A stretch of DNA of 6,722 nt from a bacterium 42_11 (GCA_001508835.1 LGFB01000074.1:1-6722); one strand, 5' to 3'; counted from the stretch's first letter, positions 1 to 6,313 are shown. The notes: generated by a model from the sequence alone, not told the origin. A program made the numbers and translations.

Positions 1-224
<224 letters not shown>

Positions 225-234
225 CTAAAATCAA

Positions 235-240
235 CTCCTT
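235..240 (-). promoter_or_regulatory. Shine-Dalgarno of the Cas10/Csm1 gene
   Basis: Reverse-strand AAGGAG ends 10 nt before the ATG at 224. It fixes that ATG as the start and supports the edge fragment being a real N-terminus, not an internal piece. Confidence 0.7.
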
Positions 241-246
241 AACAAC

Positions 247-275
247 TTGCTATGATAAAAAAAACCTGCTACCAT
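247..275 (+). promoter_or_regulatory. Candidate sigma70-type promoter for the molybdopterin oxidoreductase
   Basis: TTGCTA (247-252) and TACCAT (270-275) are separated by 17 bp. Each matches the -35/-10 consensus at four of six positions. Transcription would start near 282, giving a leader of about 47 nt before the ATG at 329 and making the upstream ATG at 290 nearly leaderless. This is a pattern match only; the match is modest and the region is AT-rich. Confidence 0.35.
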
Positions 276-277
276 AA

Positions 278-306
278 ACGATAGTATAAATGCCTTATTC
301 TGTCAA
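278..306 (-). promoter_or_regulatory. Candidate promoter for the Cas10/Csm1 gene
   Basis: On the reverse strand a perfect -35 consensus TTGACA (306-301) is followed after 17 bp by TATCGT (283-278), which matches the -10 at four of six positions. Transcription would start near 271, leaving a leader of about 47 nt before the Cas10 ATG. The DNA covered is the same as that of the rightward candidate promoter, so the two polymerases could not bind at once. The -35 falls inside the stretch that would be coding if the oxidoreductase began at 290, which favours the later start. Confidence 0.45.
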
Positions 307-311
307 CAAGG

Positions 312-320
312 AAAAGGAGG
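312..320 (+). promoter_or_regulatory. Shine-Dalgarno that sets the oxidoreductase start
   Basis: AAAAGGAGG lies 8 nt before the ATG at 329. The in-frame ATG at 290 has no comparable purine-rich site upstream. The extra 13 codons it would add (MPYSVNKEKEELN) are charged linker-like sequence ahead of the conserved MKLKGVC start. Confidence 0.85.
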
Positions 321-328
321 AATTGAAT

Positions 329-2221
329 ATGAAATTAAAAGGAGTCTGTTTTGCAGATTGTTGGGACGCATGTGCAATTGAATTCGAAAAAAATAGGGCA
401 ATAACCCTAAAACCAGACCCCCTAAATCCCTATACGCGAAACTTCCTATGCCAAAGAATATACAGGTTTCTTAAAGACAAAGAAAGCGAAAGAAGAATCC
501 TGTTCCCACTCATAAGGGAAAAGGGTGAATTTAAAAAGGCTTCATGGAAAGAGGTTTTAGATTTAATAGCAGAAAAGCTTAGAGATCTTAAAAGGGAAGG
601 GAAAGAAGATTCCATAGTTTTAGGAGTCAATACGGGAAATGCTGGATTATTACAAAGGCTTTCTGCCGTAAGATTTTTCTCTACATACGGCAAAATAACT
701 CTAATGGAAGGCAACTTATGTGACGATGCTGGAAACTTTGCTCACGAACTCGATTTCGGAGCCTGCTTCAATTATCCCCCGGAAAGTATTCTGGAAAGCA
801 AAACGGCAATAATTTGGGGTAGAAACCCCGCAAGAACGAATATACACTTTATCCCCTTTATAGAAGAAGCGAGAAAAAGAGGAACATTTATCTACCTTAT
901 CGACCCTATAAAAACAGAAACAGCAAATTTCGTAAGCAAACACATATCGGTTAAACCGGGAAGCGATATATACTTAGCAATGGCCATAGCAAAGGTTATC
1001 CTTGAAAATAAATGGGAAGATAAAGAATTTATAAAAAGCAAGACCAGGGGTTTTGAAACCTTCAAAAGGCTTTTAGATAATTGGGGATTAAGAGAGCTCT
1101 CTGAGAAATGCGATGTTGCTTTAGAAGACATACAGGAACTGGCAAAAAGGTTATCCTTTGAAAAGCCTGTTTCTATATGGCAAGGCATGGGAGCACAACA
1201 CTATTCTCATGGAACATCCACTTTCAGAGTAATAAATGCTTTATCAGCGATCACGGGAAACCTGGGAATTAAGGGAGGAGGTGTCTCTTTTTCACACTAT
1301 AGCACCACATCCTTCGATATGAACTGGACAAAAGGCAAACATGAATTCAATACCATCCCTAAGGCAAGTGTGGCTTCAGCATTTAAAAGGAAAACGCCCG
1401 AAGTTTTATGGATTCAAAGCTTTAACCTCTTCAATCAAACCCAGAATACGGGAGAACTAAAAGAGTTAGCTAAAAAGATTCCCTTGAAAGTGGTTATAGA
1501 CTTCAGATGGAATGAAACTACCGAGTTAGCCGATGTTATTCTCCCCTGCGCCACATATTTAGAAAAAGAAGATATAAGGGGGTCGTTCTGGAGCCCAGTA
1601 ATAGGTTATCTACCCAAAATCTTTGAACCAAAGGGCGAAGCAATGGATGAATGGAGCATATACAAAGAACTATCAAAGAGATTGGGTTTTGAAAGGGAAT
1701 TTGGAAATCTGGAAGAAGCCATGGACGAGGCCTTCTCAAAATTGAAGCCCTTTGGCATTACCCCAGCCCTTCTTAAAGAAAAGGGGTGGATCATATCTCC
1801 GCTATTCCCAAAGATTCCTTTTGAAAACGGAAGTTTTCTAACGAGCGATAAAAAATTCCGCTTCGCGGAAGAGTTAAAGTTCCCGAAGGAAAACATTTCA
1901 GAGGAATATCCCTTTACCCTTATATCTCCCAAATCTTTAACCAGAACGAACTCCCAAAGACCCATAGAAAGGGAAATTAAGCTTGTAACCTGTTTAATAA
2001 ACCCTATATGGAAGGAGAAATATCCCTTCGAAGAAGCTCTTTTGGTTTCCCCAAAAGGAAGCTTAAAAGTAAAACTCGTGTACTCTCCTAAAGTAAGACC
2101 TGATGTCTTATCAATAGACCAAGGCGATACCGGAATAAACGACCTTTGCGAAGAACGATTAGCGGAAGATGGAAGGGGAGCTTCCTTTTTCGAAACAAGG
2201 GTGAGAATAGAATCAGTCTGA
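329..2221 (+). CDS. Molybdopterin (Mo/W-bis-MGD) oxidoreductase, DMSO reductase superfamily, cytoplasmic
   Basis: A 630-residue protein, complete. Residues 7-41 carry C7-x3-C11-x3-C15-x25-C41, the [4Fe-4S] motif of the superfamily in its 'CxxxCxxxC...FLC' form. Position 43 is Arg, where many relatives have Lys. The molybdopterin domain follows: EGNLCDDAG at 127-135, with C131 in the region that usually supplies the metal ligand; WGRNPARTN at 163-171; IDP at 191-193; KPGSD at 209-213; QGMGAQ to GIKGGG at 285-318. The C-terminal dinucleotide-binding domain spans about 520-630 and ends in a typical GASFFETRVRIE tail. There is no twin-arginine or other signal peptide, so the enzyme is probably cytoplasmic. 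Length is at the short end of the family. The substrate cannot be read from the sequence; candidates are formate dehydrogenase-like, thiosulfate/polysulfide reductase-like or an uncharacterised group. No iron-sulfur or membrane partner is adjacent. The start is chosen by its Shine-Dalgarno; the stop overlaps tctA tail-to-tail. Confidence 0.88.
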   Translation: MKLKGVCFADCWDACAIEFEKNRAITLKPDPLNPYTRNFLCQRIYRFLKDKESERRILFPLIREKGEFKKASWKEVLDLIAEKLRDLKREGKEDSIVLGVNTGNAGLLQRLSAVRFFSTYGKITLMEGNLCDDAGNFAHELDFGACFNYPPESILESKTAIIWGRNPARTNIHFIPFIEEARKRGTFIYLIDPIKTETANFVSKHISVKPGSDIYLAMAIAKVILENKWEDKEFIKSKTRGFETFKRLLDNWGLRELSEKCDVALEDIQELAKRLSFEKPVSIWQGMGAQHYSHGTSTFRVINALSAITGNLGIKGGGVSFSHYSTTSFDMNWTKGKHEFNTIPKASVASAFKRKTPEVLWIQSFNLFNQTQNTGELKELAKKIPLKVVIDFRWNETTELADVILPCATYLEKEDIRGSFWSPVIGYLPKIFEPKGEAMDEWSIYKELSKRLGFEREFGNLEEAMDEAFSKLKPFGITPALLKEKGWIISPLFPKIPFENGSFLTSDKKFRFAEELKFPKENISEEYPFTLISPKSLTRTNSQRPIEREIKLVTCLINPIWKEKYPFEEALLVSPKGSLKVKLVYSPKVRPDVLSIDQGDTGINDLCEERLAEDGRGASFFETRVRIESV

Positions 2222-3694
2222 AGCTTTCTTCTTAAGCTCTCTTACGAAACTAAATATGTAAGGACCGGCAAGAGAAAGCACGATAAATATAAACAAGGCC
2301 AGAGATATAGGACGTGTAAAGAAGGGCAAATAGCTTCCATCCGTTTTTATAAGCCCTACGCGAAGGTTATCTTCTATCATTCTACCCAATATGAGAGCCA
2401 AGACCATGGGGGCAATAGGCATGTTTATCCTCTCCATGGCGTAGCCAAGCAAACCAAAGAACATCATAAGCCCCACATCAAAATAGCTATTCCTTAGAGC
2501 ATAAGAGCCTATAATGGAGAATAAAACTACCGCCGCCATAACTACCCCCATCCTAAGGCTAACAAGATATGAAAAAACCCTTATGCCAATCCACCCTGCC
2601 GGTAAAAGCAAAATCTGAACCAAAACCGCCACAGCGAAAAGTTGATAAACAAGCTCTTTTGATTCCGTAAAAATCAGCGGTCCAGGCTTCAAACCGTACA
2701 TCAGCATAGCTCCAAGAACAATAGCTGTTATAGAGTCACCAGGTAATCCTAAAGATAAAGCAGGTATCCACGAACCCCCTATAGCAGCGTTATTAGCGCT
2801 TGTTGGCGCAATAACACCACGAGGACTTCCCGTTCCTATCTCATCTCGAGCCATGTTTTTCTCTACACCATAGGAAACCCAGGCGGCTATATCTGCTCCA
2901 GAACCGGGCAACGCCCCTATGAAAGTTCCTATCAAAGCGCTTCTAAGAATTATGAATTTGTATTTAAACATCGTCCTTAAAGCCTCCCACACCTTCAACC
3001 TTGTATCCACTTTAACACTCGGTAATTCCATTTTTTCTCCCAAGGAAAGCTTTTTTAGAACCTCGGAAATTCCAAAAAGACCTATCATCGCCGGGATAAA
3101 ACTCACACCATCCATGAGATCCATAATTCCAAAGGTAAAGCGTGGATAACCAGTAGAAACATCTATCCCAATGGTAGAGATTAGGAGACCGAATAAGGCG
3201 GAAAGAAGCCCCTTAACCGTATTACCTCTGCTTAATACGGCCGCCATGCTCAAACCGAAGATGCCCAACCAGAAATACTCAAAGTTAGTAAAGCTTAAAG
3301 CTGCTTTAGCCAACGGAGGAGCTATCATAATAAGAATTAAAACACCAATAATCCCACCAATTGCAGAACAGAAAAGATCCAAAGTTAAAGCTAATTGAGC
3401 TTTACCTTTTTTACACATCTCGAAGCCATCTAAAGTCGCCGCTCCCGAAGCCGGCGTTCCAGGTATACGTAAAAATGTGGCCGGTATATCACCAGCAAAT
3501 ATGGCTGTGAAAGAAACCCCTATAACCATCGCAAGACCCGCTATAGGCTTCATATAGTAAGTTAAGGGTATTATCAAAGCCACCGCCATAGTAGCTGTAA
3601 GTCCGGGCATGGCTCCCACGAAAATCCCAAAAGTCATAGCCAAGAAAAGGGGAAAAATAACATCAGGAGAAAGTATCTCAAAGAAATAAGACAT
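2213..3694 (-). CDS. tctA: Tripartite tricarboxylate transporter, large membrane subunit TctA
   Basis: A 493-residue, very hydrophobic protein of the usual TctA length (about 500), with roughly a dozen membrane segments. It shows the family's internal duplication. The first repeat has GIFVGAMPGLTA at 23-34 and RIPGTPASGAATLDGF at 76-91. The second has GTFIGALPGSGADIAAW at 257-272 and APTSANNAAIGG to LGLPGD at 296-320. TctA forms the Na+- or H+-driven translocation pore that accepts a carboxylate from the periplasmic TctC. The start is ATG at 3694, with AGGGGG about 10 nt upstream inside the end of tctB; tctB stops 7 nt earlier, so the two are probably translationally linked. It is the last gene of the tctCBA operon. 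Its stop overlaps the stop of the oppositely oriented oxidoreductase. One oddity: APTSANNA has Thr where TctA proteins I recall have Glu (APExxNNA). Confidence 0.95.
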   Translation of the reverse strand: MSYFFEILSPDVIFPLFLAMTFGIFVGAMPGLTATMAVALIIPLTYYMKPIAGLAMVIGVSFTAIFAGDIPATFLRIPGTPASGAATLDGFEMCKKGKAQLALTLDLFCSAIGGIIGVLILIMIAPPLAKAALSFTNFEYFWLGIFGLSMAAVLSRGNTVKGLLSALFGLLISTIGIDVSTGYPRFTFGIMDLMDGVSFIPAMIGLFGISEVLKKLSLGEKMELPSVKVDTRLKVWEALRTMFKYKFIILRSALIGTFIGALPGSGADIAAWVSYGVEKNMARDEIGTGSPRGVIAPTSANNAAIGGSWIPALSLGLPGDSITAIVLGAMLMYGLKPGPLIFTESKELVYQLFAVAVLVQILLLPAGWIGIRVFSYLVSLRMGVVMAAVVLFSIIGSYALRNSYFDVGLMMFFGLLGYAMERINMPIAPMVLALILGRMIEDNLRVGLIKTDGSYLPFFTRPISLALFIFIVLSLAGPYIFSFVRELKKKASD

Positions 3695-3701
3695 ACAGCA
3701 T

Positions 3702-4190
3702 CTACCCCCTAAAAAGAAGTATCAGCTTGCCCTCGGGCAATGGAAGCTTAAACACGCCTCTAAATATCCAATAAATGAAAACAGCCAGGGCAAGCGAATA
3801 AATAAGAGATTGAATCCACTTAACCCTAAACACTCTCATTAAAAAAACGCTAATCGCGGTCAAACCAGGAACAGCTCCTAAAAGGCTAAGAACAGGTTCG
3901 ACTACAAAACCGGTCGATAGAACAGCTATAAATTTAAGAAGCATCTTTTTATCCAGGTTATCTAAAAAACGTATTTTTTCCCTCTTTTTAATCAAACTTA
4001 AACCGGAATTAACAATTAAAAATAGACCAAATCCCAAAATAAAAATGGCAACAAACCGAGGGAAAAAGCTTGGCCCTGGAAGCTCTTTATCACCGGAGAT
4101 AAATTTGGGGAAAGTTCCAGAGTAGTAAAAAACAAATGCTGAAAGAAGAACGCACAAAATCCCAAGCGCCAAATCCCATACTTCCATCAT
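3702..4190 (-). CDS. tctB: Tripartite tricarboxylate transporter, small membrane subunit TctB
   Basis: A 162-residue protein from the chosen start, with four predicted membrane helices at about 5-24, 44-66, 84-118 (long, possibly split) and 126-146. The block GPSFFPRFVAIFILGFGLFL after helix 1 and the tail FRGVFKLPLPEG are the recognisable TctB signatures; sequence conservation is otherwise low in this family. TctB pairs with TctA in the membrane. The frame is open to a GTG at 4217, but that codon directly follows the hairpin and has no ribosome-binding site. ATG 4190 (or 4187, MM) sits correctly behind GAGGGGGG, so the longer 171-residue version is probably wrong. It lies 65 nt after tctC, with a strong hairpin between, and 7 nt before tctA. 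Confidence 0.9.
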   Translation of the reverse strand: MMEVWDLALGILCVLLSAFVFYYSGTFPKFISGDKELPGPSFFPRFVAIFILGFGLFLIVNSGLSLIKKREKIRFLDNLDKKMLLKFIAVLSTGFVVEPVLSLLGAVPGLTAISVFLMRVFRVKWIQSLIYSLALAVFIYWIFRGVFKLPLPEGKLILLFRG

Positions 4191-4195
4191 AACCG

Positions 4196-4203
4196 CCCCC
4201 CTC
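4196..4203 (-). promoter_or_regulatory. Shine-Dalgarno that sets the tctB start
   Basis: Reverse-strand GAGGGGGG; the GAGG core at 4203-4200 is 9 nt before ATG 4190 and 12 nt before ATG 4187. It argues against the upstream GTG at 4217. Confidence 0.65.
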
Positions 4204-4219
4204 ATTAAAAAAGGCACAA

Positions 4220-4249
4220 ATGGGGGTAGGATTTCAACCTACCCCCCAT
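4220..4249 (-). terminator. GC-rich hairpin between tctC and tctB (attenuating terminator or mRNA stabiliser)
   Basis: The arms 4222-4230 and 4238-4246 pair perfectly over 9 bp (GGGGGTAGG with CCTACCCCC) around a 7-nt loop. A single bulged base is followed by two more A-T pairs. In the direction of tct transcription the hairpin begins 6 nt after the tctC stop. It is followed by TTTGTGCC and then six T's, so the U-run is displaced and termination would be partial at best. Similar hairpins after binding-protein genes in transporter operons protect the upstream mRNA and lower expression of the membrane subunits. The role here is inferred. Confidence 0.7.
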
Positions 4250-4255
4250 GTTACA

Positions 4256-5233
4256 CTATTTCTTCTTGAGATATCCACCAAGCTCAAGAACGGTCTTCCA
4301 CGCCTTATCCTGTTCCTCCACAAACTTTCTAAATTCCTCTCCCCTTCTTATCTTTATACCAAACCCGTTAGTTTCCATAAACTTCTTAAAAGCCTCAGAA
4401 TTGGCTATTTCAACTACAGCGTCCTCAAGCTTCTTCCTTATCTCTTCAGGTGTTCCCTTTGGAACGCCAACCCCTCTCCAAGTTCCAGCACTCCAGTTTA
4501 TACCAAGTTCCTTTAAGGTGGGAACATCAGGGAAAGCCGGGATTCTCTCGTCAGCCATAACGGCAAGCGCACGTGCCTGCCCGCTCTTTATGTAAGGACC
4601 AGCTTCAGCTAATGAACAGGTAACCACGTGTATATGACCGCCCAAAAGTTCGGTTAGAGCCTGCGCAGCACCGGTAGTAGACGGTATCCATTTCACAGCA
4701 TCAACAGGAATCCCCGCTGCATGAAGCATTCCAATCCTCGCCAAATCCCAAATTCCTCCTGCAGCAACTCCGGAAAAGAGGTATTTGCCCGGGTTAGCCT
4801 TTATATCATCAAGAAGCTCTTTAAGGGTTTTCCAAGGAGCATCAGCTCTAACTGTAACCCCAGCCGGATCTTCATTAACCTGGGCAACATAATCAAAAGC
4901 CTCATAGGTAAGGTCAGTTAATCCCATCCAATGCATCGTAGCTAACTCCAAGGTAACTATCGTAATAGTGTAGCCATCAGGGGGCGCGTAAGCACCAGCT
5001 GCATGGCCAACTGCTCCAGCTCCTCCCGTTTTGTTAACCACTGTAAAGGGTTGTCCAAACTTCTTAGAAAGCTCATCTGCCAAGAACCTTGCGAGCCTAT
5101 CAGTTCCTCCACCGGCACCCCACGGACAAATCACAGTAACAGGTTTTTCAGGATAAGCAGCCCATGCAGAAGCAGAAAGCACGGGGATAAACGCAAAAGC
5201 TACCAAAACCGCTATCCATAAAAGCCTTCTCAT
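4256..5233 (-). CDS. tctC: Tripartite tricarboxylate transporter substrate-binding protein TctC (Bug family)
   Basis: A 325-residue protein of normal family length. Residues 1-25 form a Sec signal peptide: MRR, a hydrophobic stretch LLWIAVLVAFAFIPVL, then cleavage probably after A25 (AWA|AYP). The mature part begins YPEKPVTVI and carries PWGAGGGTDRLAR at 37-49, the NxTGGAGAVG loop at 67-76 and PDGYT at 85-89. These are the signatures of the Bug/TctC two-lobed binding proteins that capture carboxylates in the periplasm and deliver them to TctAB. The ligand cannot be assigned; Bug proteins bind citrate, other di- and tricarboxylates, aromatic acids and amino acids. ATG 5233 has AAGGAGGGG 7 nt upstream. 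It is the first gene of tctCBA. No tctDE-type two-component regulator lies in the window, so control may act through its structured leader. Confidence 0.95.
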   Translation of the reverse strand: MRRLLWIAVLVAFAFIPVLSASAWAAYPEKPVTVICPWGAGGGTDRLARFLADELSKKFGQPFTVVNKTGGAGAVGHAAGAYAPPDGYTITIVTLELATMHWMGLTDLTYEAFDYVAQVNEDPAGVTVRADAPWKTLKELLDDIKANPGKYLFSGVAAGGIWDLARIGMLHAAGIPVDAVKWIPSTTGAAQALTELLGGHIHVVTCSLAEAGPYIKSGQARALAVMADERIPAFPDVPTLKELGINWSAGTWRGVGVPKGTPEEIRKKLEDAVVEIANSEAFKKFMETNGFGIKIRRGEEFRKFVEEQDKAWKTVLELGGYLKKK

Positions 5234-5243
5234 CTTGACCCCT

Positions 5244-5311
5244 CCTTTTTAGAAAGTTACCACCTTGAAAAAGGTTAAAAGCTCTTCCCTTCTCCCACCC
5301 CCCTTTTTCAA
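5244..5311 (-). promoter_or_regulatory. tctC 5' leader with two mutually exclusive pairings, one covering the ribosome-binding site
   Basis: In the tctC transcript, segment A (UUGAAAAAGG, 5311-5302) is a perfect 10-bp complement of segment B (CCUUUUUCAA, 5274-5265). The first seven bases of B (CCUUUUU, 5274-5268) are also complementary to segment C (AAAAAGG, 5250-5244), the upstream half of the tctC Shine-Dalgarno. A:B pairing would leave the ribosome site open and B:C pairing would close it. The 27-nt loop of A:B is purine-rich, with G-runs (GGGG, GGG, GGG). No known riboswitch class is recognised. The complementarity is seen directly; the switching role is inference. Confidence 0.4.
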
Positions 5312-5344
5312 AATATAACTAATAAGAAAATAGCTTCTATATAA

Positions 5345-5373
5345 AGAATACCATTATCCATTCAATCCTTCAA
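5345..5373 (-). promoter_or_regulatory. Candidate promoter for tctCBA
   Basis: Reverse-strand TTGAAG (5373-5368), 17-bp spacer, then TATTCT (5350-5345); each box matches consensus at four positions. An overlapping alternative is TTGAAT (5365-5360) with TATATA (5343-5338) at 16 bp. Either would start transcription around 5330-5340 and give a leader of about 100 nt that includes both arms of the inverted repeat. Pattern match in AT-rich DNA. Confidence 0.4.
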
Positions 5374-5478
5374 GCATGAAATTTTCTTTATATAATCCTT
5401 CTAACCAAAATAGTCCCCTATAAAACTAAAACCTTCTATTTATCACGCATATTTACAAAATTCATAAACCAGATAAAC

Positions 5479-5512
5479 AAAAATAAAAGGGCCGAAAGAT
5501 ACTTTCGGCCCT
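5479..5512 (-). terminator. Intrinsic terminator of the ktrBA operon
   Basis: An 11-bp perfect stem (5488-5498 with 5502-5512; AGGGCCGAAAG paired to CTTTCGGCCCT) closes a 3-nt loop. In the leftward direction it is followed immediately by TTTATTTTT (5487-5479), a good U-tract. Rightward it is followed by A's, so it acts on leftward transcripts. It lies about 90 nt past the ktrA stop and upstream of the tctC promoter, insulating the two operons. Confidence 0.92.
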
Positions 5513-5603
5513 AAAAAATAAAATCATACAATACTTTTATCAGAACCTATTGGTAAAATTAGAACACGGTTAGTGCTATAAAAACACCCCTCTTAAGAGT
5601 TTG

Positions 5604-6311
5604 TCAGGAGTTTTCCTCCACAAGTCGATTTACTTCCTCCACGCTTCCAACGAGATAAAGGATATCCTCTTCCGCAACAATATACTGAGGAGATGGCTTA
5701 GTTAATATCTTATCTCCTCTCATAATCGCAAGCAGGGTCACATCATATTTGTCGCGCAAGGCTAAAAATTCCTCCAGCGGTTTACCTAAAAATTTCTTGG
5801 GAGGTTTTATCTCGACTATTTTCAGTCCAGAGGAAACCTCCATAAAATCAATGATGTTGGGAAGAACCAGCTTCTGGGTTAACAGCTCCCCGTATTCGGC
5901 CTCAGGGAAGACCACAAAATCTGCTCCGATCTTTTCAAGAATTTTACGATGACAGGCACTTATAGCTCTCGCTATAACCAACTTCACTCCAAGTTCCTTC
6001 GCAAGAAGAGTTGTAAACACGCTTGCTTCCACATCATCCCCTATCGCCACTATAACTACATCGCTATCCTGAACCCCTGCATCTCTTAAAGCATCAATAT
6101 TTGTCGCATCAAGCACTTTCGCATAAGAGACGTGAACTTTTATCTCCTCTATTTTACGCTCATCTTTATCTATGGCCATTACGCTTTTTTCAAGATTCTC
6201 TAAAGCTATAGCCACAGCCATACCAAACCTGCCAAGCCCTATAACCGTAAAATTATTTAACTTGTTCTTTTCAAAGCCCAAATTCAACAGAATAGTGCTT
6301 AAGGAATTCAT
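5604..6311 (-). CDS. ktrA: KtrA/TrkA-family K+ uptake regulatory subunit (RCK domain protein)
   Basis: A 235-residue cytoplasmic protein, the single-RCK size of KtrA, not the doubled TrkA of E. coli (about 458). The RCK_N Rossmann fold starts at FTVIGLGRFG (21-30), with the GxGxxG nucleotide loop at 25-30 and D48 ending the second strand. VAIGDDVEAS at 88-97 and KIGADFVVFPE at 127-137 are typical KtrA blocks. The RCK_C/TrkA_C domain occupies about 150-233. KtrA forms an octameric ring that gates KtrB in response to ATP/ADP and related ligands. The gene starts 2 nt after the stop of the channel gene. The ATG at 6311 is the only start codon fitting the frame near the ribosome-binding site, but the spacing is long. 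The N-terminus has about 20 residues before the fold, roughly a dozen more than usual. Confidence 0.94.
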   Translation of the reverse strand: MNSLSTILLNLGFEKNKLNNFTVIGLGRFGMAVAIALENLEKSVMAIDKDERKIEEIKVHVSYAKVLDATNIDALRDAGVQDSDVVIVAIGDDVEASVFTTLLAKELGVKLVIARAISACHRKILEKIGADFVVFPEAEYGELLTQKLVLPNIIDFMEVSSGLKIVEIKPPKKFLGKPLEEFLALRDKYDVTLLAIMRGDKILTKPSPQYIVAEEDILYLVGSVEEVNRLVEENS

Positions 6312-6313
6312 AA

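Larger units (their letters stand above)
5234..5603. other. Intergenic region between the ktrBA and tctCBA operons
   Basis: 370 bp, AT-rich, with no open reading frame I would defend on either strand. From right to left it holds the 3' untranslated tail of ktrA (5513-5603), that operon's terminator hairpin (5488-5512), a stretch with no recognised element (about 5374-5478), a candidate tctC promoter (5345-5373) and the tctC leader with its alternative pairings (5244-5311). No CRISPR repeats, tRNA or insertion-sequence ends were seen. Confidence 0.8.

Noticed and set aside
430..1965. Several antisense reading frames of 67-119 codons across the oxidoreductase gene (for example 430-714, 892-1188, 1606-1965, all reverse strand)
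   Set aside because: They lie opposite a well-supported gene, have no ribosome-binding sites or recognisable domains, and are shadows of its codon usage.
2171..2190. Terminator-like GGAAG-GGGAG-CTTCC followed by TTTTT on the + strand inside the end of the oxidoreductase gene
   Set aside because: The stem is only 5 bp, and termination here would remove the stop codon about 30 nt downstream. Translating ribosomes would also block the hairpin. Probably chance, though it is the only such element near the gene end.
2222..2240. AGCTT-TCTTCTT-AAGCT inverted repeat just after the oxidoreductase stop
   Set aside because: A 5-bp AT-rich stem with no following T-run; too weak for a terminator.
4220..4595. 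Two forward-strand frames of about 100 codons opposite the tctC 3' end
   Set aside because: Ser/Leu/Pro-rich products typical of antisense frames. tctC on the other strand is unambiguous, and the first frame starts within the tctC-tctB hairpin.
5287..5303. G-quadruplex candidate in the tctC leader (GGGGGG, GGG, GGG on the reverse strand)
   Set aside because: Only three G-runs are separated by loops; a fourth would require splitting the G6 run with no loop. Kept only as a note under the leader structure.
5374..5478. AT-rich stretch checked for CRISPR repeats, small genes and phage or IS ends
   Set aside because: No repeated units, terminal inverted repeats or start codon with a ribosome site were found.
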